In this document: positions 43,857-55,731 of the stretch, piece after piece | Layout of the letters: every line of letters starts with the position of its first letter | Position numbering within the stretch: position 1 is the stretch's first letter | Source: Flavihumibacter sp. ZG627 | GTDB lineage: Bacteria; Bacteroidota; Bacteroidia; Chitinophagales; Chitinophagaceae | DNA: 64,000 nt | Reading direction: 5' to 3' | NCBI RefSeq assembly: GCF_000814325.1 | Contig: NZ_JPHF01000001.1 | Coordinates: 62,001-126,000 of the forward strand | Translations under genes and position numbers: made by a program | Notes under the pieces: model-generated | What the model was told of the DNA's origin: nothing | The model's input: the letters and a program-made list of their open reading frames with translations, nothing else | The model's database searches: none

Positions 43857-43917
43857 TGATTGTTTTTAGAAGTCACGCAAAAGAGCATTTTATAAGTAAA
43901 TAGTTAAAGACTAAAAA

Positions 43918-46242
43918 ATGCGTACGCAAAACTTAGGCTACCCGCGGATTGGCAGCCAACGTGAACTCAAGAAATCCTTAGAACAGTATTGGTCGGGTAA
44001 AATCTCGTTGCAGCAAATGCTGCTGAACGGTAAAGATATCCGCCTGCAAAACTGGGAACTTCAAAAATCGACAGGAATTGACCTTATCCCCTGTAATGAT
44101 TTTTCTTTTTATGACCATGTACTTGATCTTAGCCTGATGGTAGGTGCTATCCCTGAACGTTTTCATTCATTGATGGTAGATAAACAATTGAATGATTATG
44201 ATCTCCTTTTTGCCATGGCCAGGGGCTATCAGAAAGATGGATATGATATCACGGCATTGGAAATGACGAAATGGTTTGATACCAATTACCATTATTTGGT
44301 TCCGGAGTTTACCGCCAATCAGAAGTTTTCATTGTATAACACTAAAGTTGTGCAGGAATACCTTGAAGCCAAACAATCGGGTATAAACGCAAAGCCCGTT
44401 CTCCTCGGCCCTTTATCTTATCTGCTTTTAGGAAAAGAAAAAGAACCTGGCTTTCACCGTATTGATCTTATTAAGAACTTATTACCCGTATATCTGGAGG
44501 TGCTGGAGAAATTAGATGCCGCCAATGCTTTCTATATTCAGTTTGATGAGCCCTGCCTTTCTCTAGATCTCACTTATAAAGAACAGTCAGTATTTTTAAA
44601 GACATACCAGGAAATTAAAACTAAGTTTCCTCATTTACATATCATACTCACCAGTTATTTTGATTGCTTTGGTCACAACCTGGAAACAGTGCTCAGCCTT
44701 CCTGTACAAACTATTCATTTAGACCTTGTACGATGCCCGGCTCAACTGGATGATTTTTTGACCAGTCCCGGTTTTGTAAACTCCAAAACCAATCTCTCTT
44801 TAGGTATCGTTGATGGCAGAAATATATGGAAGAACGATTTCCTTACATCGCTCAGTTTGGTTAATGCAGCCGTGGAGAAATTAGGTCATGATCGGGTGTG
44901 GATAGCCCCATCCTGTTCCCTGATTCATTGCCCCTGTGATCTGGACCTTGAGGTGAATGCGGAAACCCTTAATCCTGCTATAAAAAAATGGATGGCTTTT
45001 GCAAAACAAAAGATCGAGGAGGTTGTGACATTAAAACAACTCATGTGCGAAGTAAGTGATATACAGATAAACACTAAATTTTCTGAGAATATTGCAGCGC
45101 AGCAGGATCGCCTATCTTCTGAAATCATCCATAACACACATGTTAAGGAGCGAGTATTATCTATAACACCTGATGACCTGATAAGGCAGGATGATTTTGT
45201 GAAGAGAAAAAGAAAACAACGGGACGTTCTTAAATTACCTGTGTTCCCCACTACCACCATTGGGTCCTTTCCCCAAACCGCAGAGATCAGAGCCTGGCGA
45301 GCTAAATTCCGAAAAGGAGATCTTACAGAACAACAGTATGATGAACTCGTAGCAAAGGAAATCAGGGATGCTATAAACTGGCAGGAAGAAATTGGACTGG
45401 ATGTACTGGTTCACGGTGAGTTTGAGCGAAATGATATGGTTGAGTATTTCGGTGAGCAGTTGAATGGATTTGCCTTTACGCAGCATGGTTGGGTTCAGAG
45501 TTATGGCAGCCGGTGCGTGAAACCTCCGGTTATATTTGGTGATGTTTCTCGCCCTGCTTCCATGACTGTAAAATGGACATCATTTGCACAGTCGCTAACT
45601 CGTAAACCTGTAAAGGGTATGCTAACAGGACCGGTCACAATCCTTCAATGGAGTTTTGTGCGAAATGACCAGCCCCGCAGTGAAACCTGCAGGCAGATCG
45701 CACTCGCTATCCGTGATGAGGTGCTGGATCTTGAGAAGGCCGGCATCAGTATAATCCAGATTGATGAACCAGCTATCAGGGAAGGCTTGCCCTTGCATAA
45801 AGAAAATTGGAATGAATACCTCCATTGGGCTGTTGGTTCATTCCGGCTTGCCGCCAGCGGTGTAAAAAATGAAACCCAGATACATACCCATATGTGTTAT
45901 TCGGAGTTCAATGACATTATGGAAAGTATTGCTGACCTCGATGCTGATGTAATTACCATAGAATGTAGTCGCTCTCAAATGGAATTATTAGATGTATTTG
46001 CAGATTTCAGTTATCCAAATGATATCGGTCCGGGTGTTTATGATATACATTCTCCACGCACGCCTTCAAAAGCAGAAATGATTAAGCTGATGCAACATGC
46101 TCAATCTCTTTTACCTGCAGACCAGTTATGGGTGAATCCCGATTGCGGATTAAAAACCCGCCATTGGGTAGAAACAAGGATTGCATTAAAGGAAATGGTT
46201 GCAGCGGCTAAAGAGCTGCGCGTAACTGTTACGGCAGACTAG
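43918..46242 (+). CDS. metE: Cobalamin-independent methionine synthase
   Basis: 5-methyltetrahydropteroyltriglutamate-homocysteine methyltransferase, 774 aa, the usual length. It transfers a methyl group directly from folate to homocysteine to form methionine without B12. The N-terminal domain starts TQNLGYPRIGSQRELKKSLE. The C-terminal catalytic barrel has TTIGSFPQTAEIRAWRAKFR, IQIDEPAIREGLPL and IHTHMCYSEFND, with the zinc-binding WVNPDCGLKTR near the end. A B12 riboswitch precedes it and a terminator follows. The presence of both implies a second, B12-dependent enzyme or B12 uptake elsewhere. Confidence 0.97.
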   Translation: MRTQNLGYPRIGSQRELKKSLEQYWSGKISLQQMLLNGKDIRLQNWELQKSTGIDLIPCNDFSFYDHVLDLSLMVGAIPERFHSLMVDKQLNDYDLLFAMARGYQKDGYDITALEMTKWFDTNYHYLVPEFTANQKFSLYNTKVVQEYLEAKQSGINAKPVLLGPLSYLLLGKEKEPGFHRIDLIKNLLPVYLEVLEKLDAANAFYIQFDEPCLSLDLTYKEQSVFLKTYQEIKTKFPHLHIILTSYFDCFGHNLETVLSLPVQTIHLDLVRCPAQLDDFLTSPGFVNSKTNLSLGIVDGRNIWKNDFLTSLSLVNAAVEKLGHDRVWIAPSCSLIHCPCDLDLEVNAETLNPAIKKWMAFAKQKIEEVVTLKQLMCEVSDIQINTKFSENIAAQQDRLSSEIIHNTHVKERVLSITPDDLIRQDDFVKRKRKQRDVLKLPVFPTTTIGSFPQTAEIRAWRAKFRKGDLTEQQYDELVAKEIRDAINWQEEIGLDVLVHGEFERNDMVEYFGEQLNGFAFTQHGWVQSYGSRCVKPPVIFGDVSRPASMTVKWTSFAQSLTRKPVKGMLTGPVTILQWSFVRNDQPRSETCRQIALAIRDEVLDLEKAGISIIQIDEPAIREGLPLHKENWNEYLHWAVGSFRLAASGVKNETQIHTHMCYSEFNDIMESIADLDADVITIECSRSQMELLDVFADFSYPNDIGPGVYDIHSPRTPSKAEMIKLMQHAQSLLPADQLWVNPDCGLKTRHWVETRIALKEMVAAAKELRVTVTAD

Positions 46243-46258
46243 TTGTTTAGTTACACCC

Positions 46259-46292
46259 GCAGGCAACATCCTGGTGTTGCCTGCATTTTTTA
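46259..46292 (+). terminator. Intrinsic terminator of metE
   Basis: GCAGGCAACA (46259-46268) pairs with TGTTGCCTGC (46275-46284) around TCCTGG and is followed by ATTTTTTATT. The next gene begins after it. Confidence 0.88.
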
Positions 46293-46318
46293 TTGCTTTC
46301 GGAATAACCTTTACCTAT

Positions 46319-46693
46319 ATGGAAAAACATGAAACGAAGGAATGCCCAAGATGCTCCAGATCTTTTACATGCAAAACAGGGGATATAGCTAATTGTCAAT
46401 GTAATACGGTTCAGGTTAGCAGAGAAACTACCGTTTTTCTTCAAACTTCCTTTTATGATTGCCTTTGCAGAGATTGTCTGGCGGGTTTTGATATTCTGTT
46501 GAAACATTCCAGGACTTATAAATTTCCCACACAAAAGGAAATGTTGATGGAAGGCTTACACTACTATAAAGAAAATGGCTTCTATGTGTTTACAGAATTG
46601 TATCATCTGCTGAGAGGTTATTGCTGTAGATCTAATTGCAGGCACTGCCCTTATGGATTCCGGATCAGCTGTTCAACAGAAGATGATCTCTAA
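46319..46693 (+). CDS. Cysteine-rich CWC-type small protein with DUF5522-like end
   Basis: 124 aa from MEKHETKECPRC; upstream in-frame ATG codons would run into the metE terminator. Ten or more cysteines are arranged in pairs (CPRCSRSFTC; DCLCRDC; CCRSNCRHCPYG), a probable zinc or metal site. The C-terminus YYKENGFYVFTELYHLLRGY precedes the last Cys cluster, as in the DUF5522-type small proteins. No partner gene is evident. Probably cytoplasmic; function unknown. Confidence 0.72.
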   Translation: MEKHETKECPRCSRSFTCKTGDIANCQCNTVQVSRETTVFLQTSFYDCLCRDCLAGFDILLKHSRTYKFPTQKEMLMEGLHYYKENGFYVFTELYHLLRGYCCRSNCRHCPYGFRISCSTEDDL

Positions 46694-46813
46694 AATAGCG
46701 CAAACGGTTGCACACATATTTTATCCGGTTATATATTATTTTCATTTTCAGGTATTATGTTATACATATTCAGGTAGATATTTCAGATATACCTAAATAT
46801 GATAAGAAACTAC

Positions 46814-46852
46814 CCGGATCGTATCCTTTGAGCTACCGTTTCTTATTTGCCA
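46814..46852. promoter_or_regulatory. Inverted repeat TAAGAAAC...GTTTCTTA before the giant gene
   Basis: TAAGAAAC and GTTTCTTA lie about 22 bases apart, 20-60 bp before the start of the 1999-aa gene. The same stretch has two TCAGGTA sequences slightly upstream. It could be a leader hairpin or operator. Confidence 0.4.
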
Positions 46853-46873
46853 TAACTGCATAAAATCAACTCA

Positions 46874-49800
46874 ATGCAAGCCAAACGAATTGCGTGCCTG
46901 GCCTTAATGGTCTTTCTTTTCTGCTTTCATCCCTTTGCCCAAACAGGGAAGTCCTTATCTCTAAACGGTGTAAATGCATACATGTCGGTGCCCGACCATA
47001 CCGACCTTGATATTGCTCCCGGACAAAACAAAACAATCACCTGCTGGATTAAAACAACCTCCGCGGCAAGCTCCCGGATATTCGCCAAGCGGGCCAGTAC
47101 AAACGCATTAGATCCCTCCGCCCCGGGAACCGCTGGAACCGGCTATGAAGTATGGATGGGTACAAGTACCAACGCGGGTAAAATTGCCGGCAATGCTGCT
47201 GCCTGGAATACTGCCAGCTCCAGCTCTCAAACTTTCAGCACCACGGGTTATAACCCTGTTGCCAGTAATGATGGATCATGGCACCATGTGGCGGTGGTAT
47301 TTGATAATTCCAGTGCCAGTAAAACCGTGACCTTTTATGTGGATGCCGCCAACCCTAATTTGAGAACGGGCACCTTCTCCGGAAACTACGACTTTTCAAC
47401 AGGGGTCGCATTTGTAGTTGGGGCCGCCACCAATAGTACCAACTTTTTCAATGGCCAGATTGATAACCTGCGCATCTGGAACAAAGCCATGACAGCAGCA
47501 GAACTAGCTGCTGATATGGTGCAGAACGTTACGGGTCCCACCCCTTCCTTACTCGCTGCCTGGAACTTTGAAACAGCCATCGGAGCCACCATTCCCGATA
47601 TTTCCGGTAATAACCACACGGGCACCCTCGCCGGTAATGCCACTATTGAAACGCCCCCGGCTACCTCAAACAACAAAGCATTATTCCTGAGCGGAACACC
47701 CGGCAGCTATATGCGTGTTGCCAGCCACGATGATATCAACATCAATACCGGTGAAAGCTATACCATCTCCTGCCTGGTCAAAACAACCACCACCGTTGCG
47801 AATCCCCGCATTCTCGCTAAAAGAAACGGAACCGGCGGCGCGGCAGTTGGCTATGAGTTCATCAGCAGCGGAACAGGTCAGTTTGGGGCTAACCTTCGCA
47901 GCGCGGGAGTGAGTGCGGGACCGGCTTTCAGTACCACAACCATAAATAACGGACAGTGGCGGCATATCGCTATGGTGGTTGACCAGGTTGCCGGTAACAG
48001 CAAAATTTATGTTGACGGCGTTCTTGATAAAACCAGCAATACCTGGTTGCCGCCTCAGGATTTTTCCAATACAGTTGACCTGATCATTGGCGCTGATGCA
48101 ACTAGCGCAAATGGTTTCCCCTGGACCGGCCAGATTGATAATATCCGGTTTTGGAGCAGAGCCATGACACAAGCTGAACTGCTAAGTGACAAAACAAGTT
48201 TTGTTAACAGCAGCACTCCCGGCTTATTGGCCGCATATGATTTCGAGAATGCTATTGGAACAAACGTACCGGATGTAAGTGGAAGAAATCATCCTGGTAC
48301 TCTTGCAGGTAATGCAGCCATTGTAAACCTCAATGGTGATATGCAATATCTCTCCACATCCTTGCTGCAAACAGAATTGCCGGCGGGTAAAGGCGACGCA
48401 AACCAACGGATCATTGCGGTGAATGTTTTTACCAGTGGAGCATCGGCACCAATCAGCCTCACTGCTTTGAACTTTACGCTCAATGGAACAACTAATATTG
48501 CCGATCTCACCAATATTAAAATTTACTATACCGGCAACAGCAACCGGTTCAATACAAATACTTTGTTTGCAACAGTTGCCCCTGCTTCCGGCACTATAAC
48601 TGCCAACGGATCAAAAGCATTGCTGGAGGGGAATAATTATTTCTGGATAGCTGCCGATATTGCCCCTTCAGCCGCTGAAGGCAACCTGGTTGATGCCACC
48701 CTTGAAGGCCTCACGGTAGGCGGAGCAGTTAAAACAATAAACGCTCCCAATAATACTGTAGCGGGTTCCAGAACCATCCTGCTTTCACATAAATTATTAT
48801 TCAGCAGCGGCGATGGGGGAGCGGCCAGTTATCGTATACCCGCCATCGTTACAGCAAAAGATGGATCACTGATAACGGCAGCCGATAAACGAATGAATCA
48901 TTCCGGTGATCTGCCGGCAGATATCGATATCGTCATCCGAAGAAGTACCGATAACGGACAAACATGGTCGCCGGCGCTTACCATTGCTAATCTAGGTACA
49001 ACAGGTGCCAGTGATCCCGCTTTGGTGGTAGACAAAACATCCGGCAAGATCATCTGCCTCTTTGCCACCAACCAGGGACTATTTGGTTCCACTCCATCCA
49101 ATCCCATTCGTATACAGCTTTGTACCAGTATGGATCATGGTATTACCTGGACTGCCCCCACTGATATCACCAATCAGATTTATGGAGCAGGCTCTGCCAA
49201 TCCTCTTACACAAAATTGGAGCGCTGCCTGGATCGCTTCGGGTGCTGCTCACCAGATGCGCAATGGCAGGATTGTAGCTGCCATGGGTGTAAGACAAACC
49301 TCCGGCAACCAGATCGATAATTTTATGATCTATTCTGATGATGCCGGACTAACATGGCATCCATCCACCGGTATTGCGGAAACCAATGGCGACGAGGCTA
49401 AGATCGTTGAACTGAACAACGGTTCCCTGATGATGAGTATCCGTAATCCGGGTACCCGCAGAATGAGCGTGTCTGCCACCCAGGGCCTCACATGGGGTTT
49501 GCCCTACAACCAGGCCGACCTCACTGACCCCAACTGTAACGGTGATTTCATCCGCTATACGTCTACACTTGACGGTTATGATAAAGACAGGTTGCTTCAT
49601 ACCATCCCTTCTGCAACAAGTCGTAAAAATGTATCGGTGCTATTAAGTTATGATGAAGGAAATAGCTGGACGGTAAAGAAAACCATCTACCCGCAGTCAT
49701 CTGCCTACTCAAGCCTTACTGTTTTACCCGATGGTACATTAGGCATGTTTTATGAGAATGGTGAATATGAAACCTATCAACTCTATTTTGCCCGGTTCAG

Positions 49801-52800
49801 TCTGAACTGGCTCACAGATGGTGCCGATACCTACAAACCATCTGCTGAACAGCCGGTTCAAACCATTAAATCTTTCAGGGCGCTGGATGTTAACAGCAGG
49901 GCGGTGCGCCTCGACTGGCATACGCAGTTTGAAGTAAATACTGCCTCATTTGAAATAAGCCGGTCTGCTGATGGTATCAACTTCAGTTCCATCGGAACGG
50001 TAAACGCAGCAGGCAATTCACTCTATGAATCCAAATATAATTTTACCGATAATAATCCGCCGGCTGGTACTCTCTACTATCAGTTGCAACTGGCAGATGC
50101 CCTGGGAAATATCACTAAATCAGAAATCGTTTCCATTCAATCCGGCACTACCTATACCAGCCCCAATGCCCGAAACCTGAACCTGGTTTATTTTGTTCCT
50201 AACGATATCGACTACCTGCCCGATTACCAGAAAAGATTAAGTGAATTAATGCTGTGGACGCAAAACTTTTACGGGCAGCAAATGCAGAACAGTGGCTATG
50301 GGTATAAACCCTTCGGACAGTTTACCGATGCATCAAAAACCCGCGTTAAGATCATCACTGTTTTTGGATCTAAATCCACAGCATCCTATCCTTATTCAGG
50401 TGGAGCAAACGCTATTATGAATGAGATCAATGCCTGGTTTGCGGCACATCCGGGAGAAAAAACATCTGAACACACGCTGGTTATTTTACCCAGGTATGGT
50501 TATCGCGAAGATGGGTTTACGCCTACCGGCGGACCCTTCTATGGACTAGGAAAATGGTGCTTTGCACTGGATTATGAAGACATGGATATCAGGAATCTCG
50601 GGAAAACAGATGCGGCCGGAAACCGCTTTAGTGTTTGGTTTGGTGGATTGGTACATGAGCTAGGACATGGATTGAATCTGCCCCATAACCGGCAGAAAGT
50701 TTCTGAAAATAATGATCCCGAAAAAGGCATGGCATTGATGTGGGCAGGTAATGGAACGCTGGGTAAATCACCCACTTTCTTAACCGATGCCGATTGTGCC
50801 ATTCTGAATGCCAACCAGATCTTTAATAACAATAATGATCCTTACTATAATGGGGTTGACTTCCGCCTAACTTCCTTCCATGCAAATTATGATGCGGCAA
50901 AAGATGCTATTGTTGTATCAGGATCCTATACTACTGATGTAGCCGTATCGGATCTTACCTACTATAATGATCCAAATGTCAACAATGAAGGCACTGGTGT
51001 TAACCGTGATTATAATGCCATTGCCTGGCGTTCGCAACCTGTAAATAACGAAAGTTTTTATGTGGAAATGCCGCTTAGTGAACTGGTAGAAAAAAGCAAT
51101 GTGGACTATGAGCTGAAGCTGCGTGTGGTACACCAGAATGGAACGATAACAGAGAATATTTTCCCCTACAAGTTTGTGGATGGTCAGGTGCAGATCAATT
51201 ATGGATATGTGCAGAAAAAAGAACTTGGAAAGCATGGATGGAGTATTGCTGCTTACAGTTCAGAGGAAACAGCCGGAGAAGGACCAGTGAATGGTCGCGC
51301 AGTAACTGTAATTGATAATAATCTCAGTACATTCTGGCATTCAAGATGGTCGTCTAATACAGCCGCTTATCCACATTGGGTAACTATTGATATGGGTAGA
51401 CCACAGGAAGTGAAAGGCCTGAGTTTGGTTCAGCGCTCAGGGCTTGCAAGGGCAGTGAAAGACTTTGAAATACTGGTTAGCGTTGATGGAGAGAACTTTA
51501 CCAGCCAGGGAAATTTTGTTGCGGAGAGAACAAATCTTTATCAGTATTTCGACTTCCCATCATTGCAAACATTCCGCTATGTTAAAGTAGTTGCCAAATC
51601 GGCCTGGGATGGACAGTCCTTTGCAGCAATCGCAGAACTGGGACTTTACCATGATGGTAATTATGCTCCAACTTTTACCCTGCCGGCAGATGCAACGATC
51701 TACAAAAATGCCAGTGGAAGTTATGATGCAGCTACAGCAGTTACAGGAAATATAACAGATGTATGGGACGATTATGATCCGAACCCTGTTATTAGTTCTT
51801 CCGATGCCATTACTGAAGGAACCTGCGCGGGGGAGAATATCATTACCCGTACCTGGAGAGTAACAGATGCAGATGGCGGGTTTGAAGAAAAGCTGCAGAT
51901 TATAACGATTAAAGATAATCTGGCACCAGTGATTGTTGAACCCCTAAGTGAAATACGGTGCTTTGATTCAGGAGGGCAGTATACTATACCAGCACTTGTA
52001 GCATCAGATAATACGGGCATCAGCGGGATAGCTTTTGAAATAACGGGTGCCACTAACCGAAGCGGAACATCTGCTGATGCGAGCGGCAGTTTTAATCCGG
52101 GTGTTTCAACTATTCATTTTACCGTAACAGACGGATGTGGAAACAGCAGCAGCACATCGATGAATATAACGGTGAACCAGCAGCTATCGGCAATGGTAGA
52201 AGATGTGTATGCGGTGAAGCCTGGAGGTAATGCCAACACCATTTATATTGGTTATGGTCCTGCATCTCTAACCTACCAGGTAGTTGTAAGCGGAGGAACG
52301 GCGCCGTATTCCTATAACTGGTCCAATGGGTCAACAGCATCATCCTCCATGGTAAACCCAAATGTGCCCGGTACCTATACTTACAGTGTTTTGGTTACAG
52401 ATGCACTAGGATGTACCGTTATTGTGGAGAAGCAGGTAACGGTAACAGATATCCGCTGCGGAGATGATAAATTATATATCTGTCACAATACTGCCAGCAG
52501 CCATGATAAAAATATCTGTATTGCAAAAGTTGATGTGTTCAATCATCTTCAGCATGGGTGCCGGTTAGGGGCATGCGCGGTAAGTGCTAACACTGCGGCT
52601 ATCATGGGAAATATTTCTGCAGATCAGTTGCCGGAAGCATTTAATGTTCAGGTGTTCCCCAATCCAACAGCAAATGAGTTCTCACTTCGCATAAGTGGTG
52701 CAAGTAAACAATCTGTGAGTATCCGGGTATTTGATATCCATGGAAGGCTTCTGCGGCAGATAAACACCAGTGAAAAAACTGTTCGTTTTGGTGCTGATTT

Positions 52801-52873
52801 CAGGCCCGGATTTTATACCGTAGAAATTATGCAGGACAAGAACCGAAAAACCATAAAGTTGATTAAACAGTAA
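46874..52873 (+). CDS. Giant T9SS-secreted LamG-sialidase-metzincin-discoidin protein
   Basis: 1999 aa, secreted. Signal peptide at 1-24. LamG/concanavalin-like domains at about 25-215 and 255-465. A BNR-neuraminidase N-terminal domain follows at about 490-635. The sialidase domain has YRIPAIV near 652 and five Asp boxes: STDNGQTW near 690, SMDHGITW near 752, SDDAGLTW near 819, SATQGLTW near 866 and SYDEGNSW near 925. A metallopeptidase-like region follows with HELGHGLNLPHN near 1261, a metzincin zinc motif (N in place of the usual Gly), and GMALMWAG near 1289 as a possible Met-turn. Then come an F5/8C discoidin domain (about 1451-1594), a SprB-like repeat (about 1793-1860) and a type IX sorting tail (about 1922-1999). 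Combined sialic acid and protein cleavage is inferred. Confidence 0.88.
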   Translation: MQAKRIACLALMVFLFCFHPFAQTGKSLSLNGVNAYMSVPDHTDLDIAPGQNKTITCWIKTTSAASSRIFAKRASTNALDPSAPGTAGTGYEVWMGTSTNAGKIAGNAAAWNTASSSSQTFSTTGYNPVASNDGSWHHVAVVFDNSSASKTVTFYVDAANPNLRTGTFSGNYDFSTGVAFVVGAATNSTNFFNGQIDNLRIWNKAMTAAELAADMVQNVTGPTPSLLAAWNFETAIGATIPDISGNNHTGTLAGNATIETPPATSNNKALFLSGTPGSYMRVASHDDININTGESYTISCLVKTTTTVANPRILAKRNGTGGAAVGYEFISSGTGQFGANLRSAGVSAGPAFSTTTINNGQWRHIAMVVDQVAGNSKIYVDGVLDKTSNTWLPPQDFSNTVDLIIGADATSANGFPWTGQIDNIRFWSRAMTQAELLSDKTSFVNSSTPGLLAAYDFENAIGTNVPDVSGRNHPGTLAGNAAIVNLNGDMQYLSTSLLQTELPAGKGDANQRIIAVNVFTSGASAPISLTALNFTLNGTTNIADLTNIKIYYTGNSNRFNTNTLFATVAPASGTITANGSKALLEGNNYFWIAADIAPSAAEGNLVDATLEGLTVGGAVKTINAPNNTVAGSRTILLSHKLLFSSGDGGAASYRIPAIVTAKDGSLITAADKRMNHSGDLPADIDIVIRRSTDNGQTWSPALTIANLGTTGASDPALVVDKTSGKIICLFATNQGLFGSTPSNPIRIQLCTSMDHGITWTAPTDITNQIYGAGSANPLTQNWSAAWIASGAAHQMRNGRIVAAMGVRQTSGNQIDNFMIYSDDAGLTWHPSTGIAETNGDEAKIVELNNGSLMMSIRNPGTRRMSVSATQGLTWGLPYNQADLTDPNCNGDFIRYTSTLDGYDKDRLLHTIPSATSRKNVSVLLSYDEGNSWTVKKTIYPQSSAYSSLTVLPDGTLGMFYENGEYETYQLYFARFSLNWLTDGADTYKPSAEQPVQTIKSFRALDVNSRAVRLDWHTQFEVNTASFEISRSADGINFSSIGTVNAAGNSLYESKYNFTDNNPPAGTLYYQLQLADALGNITKSEIVSIQSGTTYTSPNARNLNLVYFVPNDIDYLPDYQKRLSELMLWTQNFYGQQMQNSGYGYKPFGQFTDASKTRVKIITVFGSKSTASYPYSGGANAIMNEINAWFAAHPGEKTSEHTLVILPRYGYREDGFTPTGGPFYGLGKWCFALDYEDMDIRNLGKTDAAGNRFSVWFGGLVHELGHGLNLPHNRQKVSENNDPEKGMALMWAGNGTLGKSPTFLTDADCAILNANQIFNNNNDPYYNGVDFRLTSFHANYDAAKDAIVVSGSYTTDVAVSDLTYYNDPNVNNEGTGVNRDYNAIAWRSQPVNNESFYVEMPLSELVEKSNVDYELKLRVVHQNGTITENIFPYKFVDGQVQINYGYVQKKELGKHGWSIAAYSSEETAGEGPVNGRAVTVIDNNLSTFWHSRWSSNTAAYPHWVTIDMGRPQEVKGLSLVQRSGLARAVKDFEILVSVDGENFTSQGNFVAERTNLYQYFDFPSLQTFRYVKVVAKSAWDGQSFAAIAELGLYHDGNYAPTFTLPADATIYKNASGSYDAATAVTGNITDVWDDYDPNPVISSSDAITEGTCAGENIITRTWRVTDADGGFEEKLQIITIKDNLAPVIVEPLSEIRCFDSGGQYTIPALVASDNTGISGIAFEITGATNRSGTSADASGSFNPGVSTIHFTVTDGCGNSSSTSMNITVNQQLSAMVEDVYAVKPGGNANTIYIGYGPASLTYQVVVSGGTAPYSYNWSNGSTASSSMVNPNVPGTYTYSVLVTDALGCTVIVEKQVTVTDIRCGDDKLYICHNTASSHDKNICIAKVDVFNHLQHGCRLGACAVSANTAAIMGNISADQLPEAFNVQVFPNPTANEFSLRISGASKQSVSIRVFDIHGRLLRQINTSEKTVRFGADFRPGFYTVEIMQDKNRKTIKLIKQ

Positions 52874-52940
52874 AATATGCACTGAAGCAATTTTCATTAC
52901 CGATCTCTATTTGTTGGCAATCGTTAGTTTTTATAATCGC

Positions 52941-52971
52941 TACGGCCCCTATTTCTATAGGGGCCTTTTTT
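52941..52971 (+). terminator. Strong intrinsic terminator
   Basis: GGCCCCTAT pairs with ATAGGGGCC around TTTC and is followed by six T. It closes the giant gene before the thiamine operon. Confidence 0.9.
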
Positions 52972-52998
52972 AGTTAACATAAGAACAGTATCTTTATA

Positions 52999-53072
52999 GC
53001 ACTTTAGGGGTGCCGAAAGGCTGAGATAATACCCTCCAACCTGCTCTGGATAATGCCAGCGAAGGGAAAAGT
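52999..53072 (+). promoter_or_regulatory. TPP riboswitch (THI element)
   Basis: GGGGTGCC followed by GGCTGAGAT, ACCCTC, CCAACCTG and CTGGATAATGCCAGCGAAGG matches the TPP aptamer. It lies about 55 bp before thiS and should repress the whole thi operon when thiamine pyrophosphate is plentiful. Confidence 0.95.
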
Positions 53073-53126
53073 ATTCAATCTTTTCTTTTTTTCCATTCCT
53101 GAAGTTTAGAACAAAACAACATAAGA

Positions 53127-55137
<2,011 letters not shown>

Positions 55138-55731
55138 ATGCTGATTGTAATAGCAGATACTATAATCAGGAAGAATGAGGCTGATATTATCAATGCCCTC
55201 TTTGATGAAGGTATGCCTTTATTTCACCTGCGTAAACCCGCTGCATCTGCCAATCAGATCATGGGATTGTTAATAGACATAAAGCCACAATATATCAACC
55301 AGATCGCATTACATGCCCATCACCAGCTGGCCAGCTATTTTTGCCTGCATCGCCTTCACTACACGGAGGCAAAACGACATAGAACCTCCTGTGCTGAATG
55401 GCGGGCACTTGCTGAGTGCGGATATAGTTTATCTACTTCCCTTCATCAGCAAAATGATATCAACCTGTTGCCCGGAAGTTTTAAGTATGCTTTTTTCGGC
55501 CCTGTTTTTAACAGCATATCTAAACCGGGATATAACCCTCACCAAACCAGCAACGCTATTGCAGTAACCCATACAAAACTAATTGCCATTGGGGGCATAA
55601 ATACCGGGAATATGCAGGATGCCATACAGATGGGTTTTGATGGTATTGCTGTATTGGGAGCGATCTGGAAATCAGGCGATCCTGTCTGCAACTTTAAACA
55701 AATTCAGAAAGTATGGAACCACCTCGCGTAA
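55138..55731 (+). CDS. ThiE/TenI-like protein, first of two in the operon
   Basis: 197 aa, TIM-barrel of the thiamine-phosphate synthase superfamily. The protein has FHLRKP, GYSLSTSLHQ and IAIGGINTGNMQDA, as in the family, but differs from the second copy (56458). In particular the region that holds the HMP-PP and pyrophosphate contacts in ThiE is replaced. TenI (thiazole tautomerase) is the likely role in this operon order. It abuts the thiC stop and overlaps thiD by 19 bases. Confidence 0.78.
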   Translation: MLIVIADTIIRKNEADIINALFDEGMPLFHLRKPAASANQIMGLLIDIKPQYINQIALHAHHQLASYFCLHRLHYTEAKRHRTSCAEWRALAECGYSLSTSLHQQNDINLLPGSFKYAFFGPVFNSISKPGYNPHQTSNAIAVTHTKLIAIGGINTGNMQDAIQMGFDGIAVLGAIWKSGDPVCNFKQIQKVWNHLA

